From positions 1,173,501 through 1,237,500 of the forward strand of contig NZ_CP119075.1 of the NCBI RefSeq assembly GCF_029023725.1: a stretch of 64,000 nucleotides of DNA. The letters run 5' to 3'. This DNA comes from Synoicihabitans lomoniglobus. GTDB lineage: Bacteria > Verrucomicrobiota > Verrucomicrobiia > Opitutales > Opitutaceae. Made by a program: the position numbers and the translations under genes. The notes under the pieces were generated by a model, which had not been told where the DNA came from, did not search any database, and saw only the letters and a list, made by a program, of their open reading frames with translations. Positions 17,425 to 24,786 of this stretch are shown here, piece after piece (position 1 is the stretch's first letter; each line of letters opens with the position of its first letter).

Positions 17425-18102
17425 ATGAAACGCTTTTTCGACAACGAACTCGAATCCTTCCGCTCGCAACTGGTCCTGATGGGCGAGATCGCGGTGCGCC
17501 AAGTGCGCCAAGCCACGGAAGCGTTGGTCAATTCCGATCTCTCCCTGGCTGATCAAGTGGCCGCCGCGGACGATGAACTGGATCAACTCGAGGTCAAAAT
17601 CGACGACGAAGCCATTCGCTACATGAGCCTGCGCTCGCCGGTCGCGACCGAGCTGCGCCTCGTCATCGTCGGGATGAAAGCCAGCCACGATTTGGAACGG
17701 GTGGGGGACGAAGCGACCAACATCGTGCGCCGCGTGGCCCGTTTGGCGTCGGAACCGCCGCTGAAGCCTTACATCGACATCCCTCGCATGTCGAAAATAG
17801 CCATCGAGATGCTGCGCGATGCCCTGGATTGCTTTCTGCAAGAAGACATCGAGAAAGCGCTGGCGGTGTGCAAACGCGACGCCGAAGTCGATGACATCAA
17901 CCGCCAGCTCTACCGGGAATTGACCAGTTACATGATCGAGAATCCCTCCACGACGAGCCGCGCCTTGGAGCTCATGTTCATTTCCAAGGCGATCGAACGC
18001 ATCGCCGATCACGCCTCCAACATTGCCGAAGAGATGGTGTATCTGGCGCGGGGACGAGATATTCGACACACCGAACAGACCAAAAACCCCAACGCGGGTT
18101 AA
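17425..18102 (+). CDS. phoU: Phosphate signalling protein PhoU
   Basis: 225 aa, normal PhoU length, with two tandem three-helix PhoU repeats. The first has MGEIAVRQVRQATEALVNSD and the DDELDQLEVKIDDEAIRYM metal-cluster segment; the second has DLERVGDEATNIVRRV and IERIADHASNIAEEMVYL. PhoU links Pst transporter state to the PhoR sensor and restrains phosphate uptake. It is the last gene of the operon; no phoB or phoR is in the window. Confidence 0.96.
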   Translation: MKRFFDNELESFRSQLVLMGEIAVRQVRQATEALVNSDLSLADQVAAADDELDQLEVKIDDEAIRYMSLRSPVATELRLVIVGMKASHDLERVGDEATNIVRRVARLASEPPLKPYIDIPRMSKIAIEMLRDALDCFLQEDIEKALAVCKRDAEVDDINRQLYRELTSYMIENPSTTSRALELMFISKAIERIADHASNIAEEMVYLARGRDIRHTEQTKNPNAG

Positions 18103-18180
18103 AAAATTCTCGGGGATCGCGCCGGGGAGAGAAATTCGGCATTGACCGCGCCCCAACCCGCGTGGATTTTTCCCGACCCT

Positions 18181-18240
18181 TTGTGGCGGCCATAGCTCAG
18201 TTGGTTAGAGCATTCTGCTGGCCAGCAGAATGATTCTAGG
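18181..18240 (+). pseudogene. tRNA-His-like 5' half with disrupted anticodon arm
   Basis: Bases 18181-18212 are identical to 18620-18651, which cover the flank and 5' half of the intact tRNA-His. The anticodon-arm 5' side is replaced by an 18-nt palindromic segment, after which TGATTCTAGG again matches the tRNA-His 3' anticodon stem. The T-arm and 3' acceptor strand are absent, so no functional tRNA can form. It is the left boundary of a 439-bp segment holding a GIY-YIG gene. Confidence 0.8.
18211..18232. repeat. Perfect 22-bp palindrome inside the tRNA-like copy
   Basis: CATTCTGCTGG is followed directly by its reverse complement CCAGCAGAATG. It sits exactly where the anticodon arm would be. 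As DNA it is a symmetric site; as RNA it would be a strong hairpin. Confidence 0.9.
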
Positions 18241-18563
18241 AGCCCTGGGGGAACGTTCACGAGCGTATGTATTTCGTCTACATTCTGGTCTGCCTGAAAA
18301 GTGGTCGATCTTATGTTGGCCAAACCGCCAACTTGATTCACCGCTTTCATCGGCATCAGGCGGGTTTAACCCGCACGACCCGCGAAAAGCTGACGAATCC
18401 TGTGATGCTGCATTGGGAACCCTGCGCCACTCGTCACGAAGCCCTACAACGCGAACGTTACTACAAATCGGGTTCCGGGCATCGCAGGAAACATGAGCTG
18501 ATCGCCCGCGTTTTACCGGAACTTTGGCCATTGGTAAACGGCGTGCGGTCAGCAGAGTGATTC
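18220..18563 (+). repeat. 17-bp imperfect direct repeats bounding the GIY-YIG gene
   Basis: Bases 18220-18236 (GGCCAGCAGAATGATTC) and 18547-18563 (GGTCAGCAGAGTGATTC) match at 15 of 17 positions. The right copy overlaps the stop codon of the nuclease gene; the left copy is half of the palindrome. This is consistent with a duplicated target or cassette boundary. Confidence 0.7.
18267..18560 (+). CDS. Small GIY-YIG nuclease family protein
   Basis: 97 aa, consisting of one GIY-YIG domain: the two-strand motif VYILVCLKSGRSYVG, the conserved Arg/His helix NLIHRFHRHQAG and a Glu-bearing helix (HEALQRERYYKSGSGHRRK). It belongs to the UPF0213/YhbQ-like stand-alone class, too short for the extra DNA-binding domain of classical homing enzymes. 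GIY-YIG domains nick or cut nucleic acids. It lies between a broken tRNA-His copy and the intact tRNA-His and is bounded by 17-bp direct repeats. A role in moving or duplicating the tRNA-associated segment is inferred. Confidence 0.85.
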   Translation: MYFVYILVCLKSGRSYVGQTANLIHRFHRHQAGLTRTTREKLTNPVMLHWEPCATRHEALQRERYYKSGSGHRRKHELIARVLPELWPLVNGVRSAE

Positions 18564-18623
18564 GACGCGACAAGTCCTTGACAGCCCGGATTTCACTCAC
18601 GAAGTTTTCCGGCTCTTCATTGT

Positions 18624-18701
18624 GGCGGCCATAGCTCAGTTGGTTAGAGCACTAGATTGTGATTCTAGGGGTCGCGGGTTCGAATCCCGTTGGCCGCCCC
18701 A
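18624..18701 (+). tRNA. tRNA-His (anticodon GTG)
   Basis: Complete cloverleaf: the acceptor stem GCGGCCA pairs with TGGCCGC, with the extra 5' G opposite C73 that is typical of tRNA-His. D-arm AGCTCAGTTGGTTAGAGC, anticodon stem CTAGA/TCTAG with loop TTGTGAT (anticodon GTG), and T-arm CGGGTTCGAATCCCG are all present. The CCA end is encoded. It is the only intact tRNA gene seen in the window. Confidence 0.97.
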
Positions 18702-19233
18702 TCCCTTCCGAAAGCGAGGGGAAGTTTCAGATAGCGAAACATAAGGGCAGGAGGACTCGCGAGGGATGAGAGCCCGCAGGGTTCGACGAAGCGAAGCGGA
18801 GAAGGGGCAACCGCAGGTTGATCCCTCGAAGCGGGACAAGCGCAGCGCAGCCAATCCCGTTGGCCGCCCCATCCCTTCCGAAAGCGAGGGAAAGTTTCAG
18901 ATCGAGAAACATGAAGGCAGGAGGACTCGCGAGGGACGAGAGCCCGCCGGGTTCGACGAAGCGAAGCGGAGAAGGGGCAACCGCAGGTTGATCCCGCGTC
19001 AGCGGGACAAGCGCAGCGCAGCCAATCCCGTTGGCCGCCCCATCCTTTCCGTAAGCGGAAAAAGATAACCCGTTAGGAATCGTGACCGCAGCAGAACCCG
19101 TGAGGGGTGAGGACCCGCCGGGTTCGATGAAGCGAAGCGGAGAACGGGCAACCGCAGGTTGATCTCGCGTCAGCGGGACAAGCGCAGCGTAGCCAATCCC
19201 GTTGGCCGCCCCATCCTTTCCGAAAGCGGAATC
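18691..19233 (+). repeat. Three tandem 170-171-bp repeats carrying the tRNA-His 3' end
   Basis: The last 19 nt of tRNA-His (AATCCCGTTGGCCGCCCCA, at 18683) recur at 18853, 19024 and 19195, with spacings of 170, 171 and 171 bp. Units one and two are nearly identical; unit three has a diverged left half but the same right half. Each unit also has GGGTTCGA, resembling a T-arm, followed by GAAGCGAAGCGGAGAA. A partial copy begins after 19203. The reading frame that crosses the units (18766-19068) has repeat-derived, low-complexity coding and is not called as a gene. No other gene lies in the 609-bp stretch to 19310. Confidence 0.92.
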
Positions 19234-19272
19234 CGGATTCCGCTCCGTTTGTCACCTAATAGGTGACAAACG
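19225..19272. repeat. Two adjacent palindromes at the end of the tRNA-His repeat array
   Basis: A perfect 20-bp palindrome AGCGGAATCCGGATTCCGCT (19225-19244) is followed by 13-bp arms CGTTTGTCACCTA / TAGGTGACAAACG around one base (19246-19272). No U-run follows, so they are not simple terminators. They lie between the last repeat and the EEP gene. Confidence 0.8.
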
Positions 19273-19310
19273 ATTCTGCTTTGAGGTGGCGCCGGGGATG
19301 TTGTTGAGTG

Positions 19311-20093
19311 ATGGCGTTAATGCGGCGCGTGCGGATTCTTACTTTTAATATCGCTCATGGGCGGGGCTTGAATCCGATTCAGGGCACCTCGTCGGCGGTG
19401 CGGCTGCGGCGCAATTTGCGTCGGATCGGTGATCTGATTATAAAACTCGATGTGGACGTGGTCGCCTTGCAGGAGATCGATCAACATTCGCGGTGGGCGG
19501 GCAACTTCGACCAACTCGACTACTTGAGTCAGCACACCGGCCTGCCGTATTCAGTCTTCGGGGTGCACAACCGGCGCGAAGGTTTGATCAATCTCGCCTA
19601 CGGCAACGCGATTTTGTCGCGGTATCCGATCCTCGCGTCCGAGGTGGTGAGTTTCGGGCAAAGCAAAGTGGGGGAGAAGGGCTTTATTTTTGCCGAAATC
19701 GAACTGCACGGCATGCGGTTGCCGGTCGTGAATCTTCATCTGCACTATCGATCCAAAGCGCACCGCTTTCGGCAATTGGATCGGCTGTTGGAGTTTTTGC
19801 AGGAGAAGCGAGCGGCTCATGGCGGGGAGTGGCCGGTGCTCCCGATCGTTTGCGGGGATTTCAATACGCCCGGCCGCGATGGCGATGTCACCGCGGCGCT
19901 GGATTCGCACCTGCAGGAATTGGGCAACTACACGCGGCATCCGCGCCGGGGGCGCACGTTTCCGTCGCCGTTGCCGGCCCGGTTGCTCGATTTTGTTTTC
20001 GTGCCGCCCCGCGCCCGGGATCCACATTGTCACGTGGTGCGGTCGATGTTGTCGGATCATCGTCCCGTGTTGGTGGAGTTTGAGGTCAATTGA
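19311..20093 (+). CDS. Endonuclease/exonuclease/phosphatase (EEP) family hydrolase
   Basis: 260 aa from ATG 19311; ATG 19320 is also possible. Family motifs are present in order: RILTFNIAHGRG, VDVVALQEID (metal-binding Glu), VVNLHLHYRS, VCGDFNTPG (catalytic Asp/Asn) and SDHRPVLVEFE (catalytic His). These enzymes cleave phosphodiesters in nucleic acids, phosphoinositides or sphingomyelin. There is no clear signal peptide, so it is probably cytoplasmic. The substrate is unknown. It ends 61 bp before trpA. Confidence 0.87.
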   Translation: MALMRRVRILTFNIAHGRGLNPIQGTSSAVRLRRNLRRIGDLIIKLDVDVVALQEIDQHSRWAGNFDQLDYLSQHTGLPYSVFGVHNRREGLINLAYGNAILSRYPILASEVVSFGQSKVGEKGFIFAEIELHGMRLPVVNLHLHYRSKAHRFRQLDRLLEFLQEKRAAHGGEWPVLPIVCGDFNTPGRDGDVTAALDSHLQELGNYTRHPRRGRTFPSPLPARLLDFVFVPPRARDPHCHVVRSMLSDHRPVLVEFEVN

Positions 20094-20154
20094 TTGCGAT
20101 GGGCGGCAAATAGGCTTTGCGCCGTGGTCGGGAATTTGGCGCGATGGTCGGTCC

Positions 20155-20964
20155 ATGGACCGTATTGCCCACGCTTTTTCCCGCGCCCAGGCAGCGAATC
20201 GCGCTGCCTTTGTCGCCTACCTCTGTGCCGGTGATCCCGACTTCGACACCTCGCTGGCCGCGTGTCGCGCCCTGTTGCGCAATGGAGTCGATGTATTGGA
20301 ATTGGGCGTGCCGTTTTCCGATCCGTTGGCCGATGGTCTGACCAATCAACTGGCCGCGCAGCGGGCGTTGGAAGGCGGGATGTCGGCCGAGCGCGTGTTC
20401 GCGTTGGTGGAGGCCCTGCGCGCCGAGTTTCCCGAGACGCCGATCGTGTTTTACACCTACTACAACCTGGTCTTTTCGAACGGCGTGGATGCCTACGTCG
20501 CCCGGGCCAAGGCGGCGGGCCTCGATGGTTTGCTCACACTCGACCTGCCGCCCGAAGAAGCCGGTGAACTGCGCGAGGCCTGTGATCGCCACGGCATGAA
20601 GACGGTGTTCATCGTCGCGCCGACCACCCCGGAGAGTCGTTTACAAACGATCGCGGAGGCCGCGACGGGATTCATTTACTACGTGTCCCGTGAAGGGGTG
20701 ACCGGCGAGCGCTCCTCGGTGGCGGCGAACATCCCGGAAGCGTTGGCCGCGATCAAACGTCACACCGCGTTACCGGTCGTGGTGGGCTTTGGTATCTCCA
20801 AGCGCGAACACGTCCACGAAGTGGCGGCGCATGCCGATGGCGTGGTGGTCGGCAGCGCCCTGGTGAATGTGATTCGGGGTCATCTCGAGGAACGATCCCG
20901 CATCGGTGACGCGATGGGGGCGAAGGCCGTGGACTTGGTGGCGGGCACCGCTCGCGCCGATTAG
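20155..20964 (+). CDS. trpA: Tryptophan synthase alpha chain
   Basis: 269 aa. The (beta/alpha)8 TrpA signature is complete: FVAYLCAGDPDFDTS, the catalytic Glu in VLELGVPFSDPLADG (with the catalytic Asp of loop 2), PIVFYTYYNLVF, and YYVSREGVTG with GFGISKREHV forming the phosphate-binding loops. It converts indole-3-glycerol phosphate to indole and glyceraldehyde 3-phosphate for TrpB. The start is ATG 20155. It stands apart from other trp genes: no trpB or trpF is adjacent, and the next gene is the Pel-cluster epimerase. Confidence 0.95.
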   Translation: MDRIAHAFSRAQAANRAAFVAYLCAGDPDFDTSLAACRALLRNGVDVLELGVPFSDPLADGLTNQLAAQRALEGGMSAERVFALVEALRAEFPETPIVFYTYYNLVFSNGVDAYVARAKAAGLDGLLTLDLPPEEAGELREACDRHGMKTVFIVAPTTPESRLQTIAEAATGFIYYVSREGVTGERSSVAANIPEALAAIKRHTALPVVVGFGISKREHVHEVAAHADGVVVGSALVNVIRGHLEERSRIGDAMGAKAVDLVAGTARAD

Positions 20965-21028
20965 GGATGGAGGGACCGGCCTCCCATTGTGAACTTGCGA
21001 GGGGACCGACCTTGGGCAGGTTTGCGGT

Positions 21029-21964
21029 GTGTCACGTGTTCTCATTACTGGTGCAGCGGGCTTTATCGGCAGCCATACCGCGGATCAATTGTTGGCTTCC
21101 GGCGTGGAGGTTGTCGGAGTCGATAACTTTCGCACTGGATCGAAATCGAATTTGCGCGGAGCAGAAGCGAACGCCCGGTTCTCATTTTACGAAGAGGATG
21201 TGGCCGCAGCCGGGGCGTTGGATGCACTGGTGGAAAAAAATCGTCTGACCGCGATCATCCATCTCGCTGCTTTGGTGAGCGTGCAGGAGAGCATGGACGA
21301 CCCCGCGCTCAACCACCGACTGAACGTCGATGCGACGCACTACGTGGCCGAGGCGGCTCGCCGACATGGCGTCCAGCGGGTGGTATTTGCGTCGTCGGCG
21401 GCGGTTTATGGAGAGACGGACGTCGGAGCGATTGATGAAGAAACGCCCAAGCGACCGATCAGTCCCTACGGTGGGGCGAAGCTGGCGTCGGAAGGGTTGT
21501 TGCTGGGACATGGCGCGGCCTATGGATTCACGGTGCGGTGCCAGCGCTACTTTAACGTTTTCGGCCCGCGCCAGGATCCCGCTTCGCCGTATAGCGGGGT
21601 GATTTCGATTTTTGATCAGCGGTATCGGGACGGTCGGGGGGTGACCATTTTTGGTGATGGCCGCCAGACCCGTGATTTCATCTCGGTCCACGATGTGGCT
21701 CGCGCCAACGTGATCGCGGCGACCCGGGATGGTTTGACGTCGGGGATCGCGAATATTTGCACGGGCCGCTCGACATCGCTGCTCGATGTGGCGGCGGTGT
21801 TTGCCCGGCATTATCCGGATGTGCCTGCTCCGATCCATGGTGATCCCCGCCACGGCGACATTGTGCATTCGTTGGGGAAAGCAACCGTGGCGCAGCGTGA
21901 GATGGGCTTTGAAGCCACCGTCGCGGTGGCGGATGGCTTGGCGGAGTTGATTGAATCGGGATGA
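21029..21964 (+). CDS. NAD-dependent UDP-sugar 4-epimerase, PelX-like
   Basis: 311 aa with a GTG start. Extended SDR epimerase: the NAD motif GAAGFIGSHTAD, the SSAAVYGE catalytic region with YGGAK (Tyr-x3-Lys) and RYFNVFGPRQDP are present. It overlaps pelA by ATGA, so it is part of the pel operon. Pel is rich in N-acetylgalactosamine, and PelX-type epimerases convert UDP-GlcNAc to UDP-GalNAc; this position and size match that role. Epimerase class is firm, precise substrate inferred. Confidence 0.85.
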   Translation: MSRVLITGAAGFIGSHTADQLLASGVEVVGVDNFRTGSKSNLRGAEANARFSFYEEDVAAAGALDALVEKNRLTAIIHLAALVSVQESMDDPALNHRLNVDATHYVAEAARRHGVQRVVFASSAAVYGETDVGAIDEETPKRPISPYGGAKLASEGLLLGHGAAYGFTVRCQRYFNVFGPRQDPASPYSGVISIFDQRYRDGRGVTIFGDGRQTRDFISVHDVARANVIAATRDGLTSGIANICTGRSTSLLDVAAVFARHYPDVPAPIHGDPRHGDIVHSLGKATVAQREMGFEATVAVADGLAELIESG

Positions 21965-24786
21965 ACTACCGTCGCTTCAGCGTGGTATTCGCGTTGGTCT
22001 TTGCTTGGTGGCATCTCGGGGCGACCCCGACTTCGTTTTACGTCAATTACGATGCGCAGGTTCCGGTGGCACCGTTGCGACTGCATCCGCTGTCGATTGT
22101 GCATCCTGAAGCCGAGGTCGACCTCTCGGCGGCTCATGCGGAGGGGAATCGGGTGCTGGCCTACTTGAGCGTGGGGGAAATTGCGGCCGATGCGTCTTAT
22201 CGTCCGGAGGCGTTGGAGCGGGGACTCCGGTTGCGCGGGAAAAACGAGATTTGGGACTCGGACCTGATCGATTTGAGCGACGAGCGATGGGTTGACCTGT
22301 TGGTGGACGAATTCGCCCGCGCGGCAGTGGGACGCGGGTTTGATGGATTCTTTTTGGACACGCTGGATTCCGTGGAATCCGACGGCCGGGCGGGGGCGGT
22401 CGCGTTGGTGAGACGACTGCGCCAGTTGCAGCCGCAAGCGATGATTGTGGCGAACCGCGGCTTTGATTTATTGCCCGATTTGCAGGACGTGGTGGATGGG
22501 GTGCTGGTGGAATCCGTGTTTGGCACCTTCGATTTCAACGACCGTCGATATCGGCCGGTGGCGGCGAACGACACGGCGGTGCTGGTCGAGCGATTGCATG
22601 CCTTGAAGTCCGAGGGATACGAGGTGTTCGTGCTCGACTACGCCGACCCGACGGATGAGCCGACGGCGCGAAACATCGCTTCGCGCATCGGGGCGGAAGG
22701 TTGGCATGCCTTGGTGGCGACACCCGATTTGCGAGGAACCGTATTGGCCCCGTGGCGTGACGTCGGACGGAGGGTTTTTAGCTTTTATGGAAACCTCTCG
22801 GCGGACCCGACTGATCGGGTGCAATGGCCGGCGGAGTCCTTCACCGGTTTGCGCCTGCAGGCCGCGCTGGAGTGGTTGGGCTATGAAGTCGATTACGGCA
22901 AAGTAGAGGCGGGGCGGGCTTTGCCTCAACTGGGCGTTGAAACGGTCGCAATCATCTTGCCGCGAGCGTGGGAATATCCGGAAAGCGAAGAATCTCGTGT
23001 GCTCGACTGGTTGGTGGCGCAGCGGGAGTCGGGTCGGCGGATATTGATATTTGGCGCGGTGCCATTCCAGGACGAGGCCGTGCGGCGGCGATTCTTCGAA
23101 GTCTTCGGAATCGGAGGAAGCGGGCGGATGATCTGGCCGGTGCGCAACTTGCGGGAAGTGGTCAGCGACCCGGCCATCATGGCGGGCGCGGAATACCAGT
23201 CCCGGGGGCGGCCGATCCAGATTCCGGATCTCCAGGCTCCGCGCGACAGCCATGTCATGCGGTCGGTGGTGGCCAGCACGCCGACGGGGGAAGAAGTCCG
23301 GCTCGACGCGCTTTTTGCCACGGGGTGGGGCGGCGTGGCGCTTGATCCCTATCTGACGTTTCAGCGACCGGACTTTCAGGAACTGTGGCAGTTCGATCTG
23401 TTTGCCTATCTCGAAGCTGTGTTGGGCCGGTTGCCGGGACCCGTGCCCGATGCCACCACGCGCGAAGGCCGGCGGATGTTGATGAGTCACATCGACGGGG
23501 ATGGGTTCATCAACCGGAGTGAAGTCGAGGTGGGCCATTCCTCGGCGCAGGTGGTGCGCGATCACATTCTGACGCAGTATCCGATCCCCATCACCGTATC
23601 CGTGGTGGAGGCGGAGGTGACCGGAGCGGTGAAGGGAAGCTCTCCGGAAGCGGCGCGTCAGTTCGAACGGACGGCTCGAAGTATCTTCGCTCTGCCCAAT
23701 GTCCAGGTGGCCTCCCATTCCTACTCCCATCCGTTCATGTGGATCGCCAACGACCGCAATGCGGGGCTCTACGACCGACCCAATCTGGAGTTGAACGTGC
23801 CGTATCCGAACATGGACCTGGAGCGCGAAATAGCGGGCTCGGTCGACTACATCAATCGCACGCTCGCGCCGCCGGACAAGCCGGTGGAGGTGTTCCTGTG
23901 GTCGGGCAACTGTCGTCCGCCGCCGACGGCGCTGCGCCAGGTGAGGGAACTGGGACTGCTGGCGATGAACGGCGGCGACACGGTCATATCGCGGCGGACT
24001 CCCACGCTCAACGGCGTCGCGCCGCGCACGATGCCGTGGCATGACGAGTTGCAGGTGTTCGCGCCGGCGCAGAACGAAAACGTTTACACCAACAATTGGC
24101 GCGGTCCGTTCTTCGGCACGTTTATCCATGTTATTGATACGTTCGAGCGCACCGAGTCACCGCGGCGATTGAAGCCGGTCGACATCTACTACCATTTTTA
24201 CAGCGGCGACTATTTTGCGTCGCTGCGGGCGTTGGAAACCGTCCATGACTGGGCGATGGCGCAGCCGCTGCACGCGATGAAAGTGTCGGACTACATCCGC
24301 ATCGCGCAGGATGCCCGGGCGGTCCGGGTGTATTCAAATGCTGAAGACTCGTGGGCCCTGGTCGGGGATGGGGCGTTGCGCAGTTATCGTGTGCCGGCGG
24401 CATGGGCCCCGCGGATCGACCTGACTGCGAGTTCGGGCATCACGGGTTGGTCGGTGCAGGGAGCGGAAGCCTTTGTGCACACCACGGGCCGGCGGGTGAC
24501 TCAACTCGTGCTGGCTCCGGCGGAAGACGAGCCGTCGACGCGCGCCCGGTTGGAGTCTTCCACCGGCGGAATTGAGTTCACGGACCGGAGGGCCCGTCGT
24601 CTGCATTTTGCGGTGCGCGATCTGCGACCGGTTACGGTGGTCCTGGCGGGCTGGCCGTCGGACATCGAGCTCGAGGTCGAGGTGGACGACACCCGATCGC
24701 GGATGCGGTCCGGGGTGGACGGGCGCGTGACGTTGTCGCTGCCGGCGGTCGCGGAGGTGAGGGTGGAGGCCGCCCCGGCACCATGA
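21961..24786 (+). CDS. pelA: Pel polysaccharide hydrolase/deacetylase PelA
   Basis: 941 aa, close to the ~948 of the Pseudomonas protein. After a short signal peptide, residues about 25-265 form a GH114-type glycosidase domain with GFFLDTLDSV and the catalytic Glu184 in LVESVFGT. A middle region of ~220 residues follows. Residues about 500-760 form a polysaccharide deacetylase domain: SHIDGDG (Asp512/Asp514) and SHSYSHPF (metal ligands His586 and His590). PelA deacetylates and cleaves Pel in the periplasm to give the cationic mature polymer. It is translationally coupled (ATGA) to both neighbours. Confidence 0.93.
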   Translation: MNYRRFSVVFALVFAWWHLGATPTSFYVNYDAQVPVAPLRLHPLSIVHPEAEVDLSAAHAEGNRVLAYLSVGEIAADASYRPEALERGLRLRGKNEIWDSDLIDLSDERWVDLLVDEFARAAVGRGFDGFFLDTLDSVESDGRAGAVALVRRLRQLQPQAMIVANRGFDLLPDLQDVVDGVLVESVFGTFDFNDRRYRPVAANDTAVLVERLHALKSEGYEVFVLDYADPTDEPTARNIASRIGAEGWHALVATPDLRGTVLAPWRDVGRRVFSFYGNLSADPTDRVQWPAESFTGLRLQAALEWLGYEVDYGKVEAGRALPQLGVETVAIILPRAWEYPESEESRVLDWLVAQRESGRRILIFGAVPFQDEAVRRRFFEVFGIGGSGRMIWPVRNLREVVSDPAIMAGAEYQSRGRPIQIPDLQAPRDSHVMRSVVASTPTGEEVRLDALFATGWGGVALDPYLTFQRPDFQELWQFDLFAYLEAVLGRLPGPVPDATTREGRRMLMSHIDGDGFINRSEVEVGHSSAQVVRDHILTQYPIPITVSVVEAEVTGAVKGSSPEAARQFERTARSIFALPNVQVASHSYSHPFMWIANDRNAGLYDRPNLELNVPYPNMDLEREIAGSVDYINRTLAPPDKPVEVFLWSGNCRPPPTALRQVRELGLLAMNGGDTVISRRTPTLNGVAPRTMPWHDELQVFAPAQNENVYTNNWRGPFFGTFIHVIDTFERTESPRRLKPVDIYYHFYSGDYFASLRALETVHDWAMAQPLHAMKVSDYIRIAQDARAVRVYSNAEDSWALVGDGALRSYRVPAAWAPRIDLTASSGITGWSVQGAEAFVHTTGRRVTQLVLAPAEDEPSTRARLESSTGGIEFTDRRARRLHFAVRDLRPVTVVLAGWPSDIELEVEVDDTRSRMRSGVDGRVTLSLPAVAEVRVEAAPAP

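Noticed and set aside
18185..18260. A second complete tRNA (Ala- or Gly-like anticodon)
   Set aside because: The anticodon arm is a perfect palindrome with an eight-base loop at best, and there is no T-arm or 3' acceptor strand.
18766..19068. 100-codon frame through the tandem repeats
   Set aside because: The protein is only the translated repeat, including the tRNA 3' end; no ribosome site or family.
18691..19233. CRISPR array
   Set aside because: The repeats are 170 bp and directly adjacent, with no short repeat/spacer pattern and no cas genes.
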